Below are positions 63,312-64,000 of a DNA stretch of 64,000 nt, piece after piece (positions within the stretch are counted from its first letter, which is position 1; each line of letters begins with the position of its first letter). Position numbers and translations under genes: made by a program. The stretch is taken from positions 87,551-151,550 of the forward strand of contig CAYQXY010000006.1 of NCBI GenBank assembly GCA_964421595.1, read 5' to 3'. The DNA comes from PXAP01 sp964421595 (GTDB lineage Bacteria; Bacteroidota; Bacteroidia; Bacteroidales; PUMT01). Under the pieces are notes generated by a model. It ran no database searches and was not told the origin of the DNA. It saw only the letters and a program-made list of their open reading frames with translations.

Positions 63312-63694
63312 ATGTGTGTGCCCAGGGATTTGGTTTCGTACCAACATTCGAACCACTGTGGAACTGGAGGAACTATGTTAGTGGTAAAAAAGGAAACATA
63401 AAGGGCTGCAACAAAAGTCTCGATTAGACATGGCCGGAAGGATGGGAGATGATCTAGTATGAATATCTAAAAATGCTTTAAAGGGAGTAAAAGCAGTGGC
63501 AACCATATCTTGAGGCAATCCTCCATTTCTTATTTTATGTAGTACTTGCTTACCTACCTATATTAGCCGTGCATCAATAAACAAAGGAAATCTCGCATTA
63601 TCTCCAGTAGAGGTAGATACATAAGCATAGTGATTATTTTGAACTACGATCAAGCCAATAAAGGCACATTTTCCTTTTCGACCAGTGGCAGACT

Positions 63695-63747
63695 ATTGAG
63701 AACAACTGCGGATAAAACAAATGTTTTTTCCGCAGCTTAATGCTTCT
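63695..63747. repeat. 53-bp direct repeat, copy 2, with hairpin
   Basis: ATTGAGAACAACTGCGG..TTAATGCTTCT, four mismatches to copy 1. One mismatch falls in the stem, so the hairpin is slightly weaker. The similarity extends a few bases upstream (TGGCAG). Confidence 0.85.
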
Positions 63748-63831
63748 ATATACTTATATTTGATTTGTATTAAAATAGCCCACTGGTTAATCAGTGGAAG
63801 CGAATGTCTTTGGGGAATTTTTACAAATGAG

Positions 63832-63840
63832 TATGTTTGC
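63832..63840 (+). promoter_or_regulatory. Candidate -7 promoter element (TATGTTTGC)
   Basis: TATGTTTGC ends 18 nt before the lipoprotein ATG, giving a short leader that also contains GGGGGAA just before the start. Confidence 0.5.
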
Positions 63841-63858
63841 ATTTTACGGGGGAAATAT

Positions 63859-64000
63859 ATGAATCCGCATGCCTCATTGTTTTTTTTGCTCCTGCTTTCA
63901 ACCATAATTTCATCAGGTTGCAGTCAAGCTGAAGGTCCGAATTCAGATTCATATACTGAGTCGCAAATCGAAGAAGATTTTTTGATAACCAACCTGGAAT
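63859..64000 (+). CDS. Lipoprotein, N-terminal part only
   Basis: 47 codons to the window edge, all open. Signal peptide PHASLFFLLLLSTIISSGC with the lipobox SSGC (Cys21), then SQAEGPNSDSYTESQIEEDF. Function cannot be told from this fragment. Preceded by a GGGGGAAA sequence and a promoter match. Confidence 0.7.
   Translation, partial: MNPHASLFFLLLLSTIISSGCSQAEGPNSDSYTESQIEEDFLITNLE

Larger units (their letters stand above)
63161..63858. other. Non-coding accessory stretch
   Basis: No intact gene. Holds the structured palindrome, a possible decayed reading frame on the minus strand at about 63420-63680 and copy 2 of the hairpin repeat. Confidence 0.5.

Noticed and set aside
63227..63427. 66-codon frame over the structured palindrome
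   Set aside because: It reads through both arms of the hairpin; coding sense is unlikely.
1..64000. CRISPR arrays and tRNA genes
   Set aside because: No regularly spaced repeats and no TTCGA-containing cloverleaf were seen; GGTTCGA occurrences (for example near 48925) lie inside coding sequence.

Overview
The window looks like a chromosomal segment of a Bacteroidota bacterium, most likely Bacteroidales/Marinilabiliales-like; this is inference from gene content. The signs are: promoter elements of the Bacteroidota type (TAnnTTTG, several with TTG about 19 nt upstream) before many genes; weak or absent Shine-Dalgarno sequences; a V-type ATPase operon containing a DUF2764 gene and no recognisable C or F subunit; DUF2027/Smr, DUF4349, LptD-like and FN3-type lipoprotein genes; the rpsF-rpsR-rplI order; and a dispersed repeat of a kind I recall from Bacteroidota genomes. 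Most of it is ordinary core chromosome. The right end (about 60.3-64 kb) is accessory.

Layout. 1-8.4 kb: a truncated S9 peptidase, a thioredoxin-fold protein, a sigma54 activator broken by an internal deletion, an OsmC protein, a second large S9 peptidase and truA. 8.5-19.2 kb: prfC, a PsiE-like membrane protein, then the seven-gene V-ATPase operon (E, DUF2764, A, B, D, I, K) closed by a hairpin terminator; subunit K carries the residues that bind Na+ in Enterococcus hirae NtpK. 19.6-26.5 kb: a truncated HlyD-type adaptor, two lipoproteins, a BD-FAE-like esterase, a GT2 glycosyltransferase, an encapsulin shell gene with its encapsulated ferritin, and a methyltransferase. 26.8-33.7 kb: two Tat-exported sugar enzymes divergent from a PocR-PAS hybrid histidine kinase, an AI-2E family membrane protein and a LOG family protein.

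34-45.3 kb: a GT2 gene, a D-2-hydroxyacid dehydrogenase, a LolA-like protein, a 977-residue FAD/Fe-S 2-hydroxyacid dehydrogenase with a translationally coupled 53-residue membrane protein, a sodium:solute symporter, a family III CoA transferase, and a two-gene 2-oxoacid:ferredoxin oxidoreductase whose second gene fuses the TPP and gamma subunits. Together these could form a route from imported 2-hydroxyacid to 2-oxoacid to acyl-CoA. 45.6-60.3 kb: ribosomal proteins S6, S18 and L9, ridA, lptD, a cell-wall amidase, an MCE protein, dnaA, hemF, an FGE-fold protein without the catalytic cysteines, queA and a DUF2027/Smr gene. queA and the Smr gene diverge from one 20-bp perfect palindrome that contains both -7 elements.

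60.3-64 kb: a Bacteroidota-type dispersed repeat with a long hairpin, rnpB with promoter and terminator, then a HigB toxin / HigA-ImmA/IrrE antitoxin pair lying between two nearly identical 53-bp direct repeats, each folding into a hairpin, next to another structured palindrome; the window ends inside a lipoprotein gene.

Best candidates for a second look: the deletion junction in the sigma54 activator, the minimal Na+-type V-ATPase, the encapsulin-ferritin pair, the hydroxyacid/OFOR/CoA-transferase cluster, and the repeat-bracketed toxin-antitoxin island.
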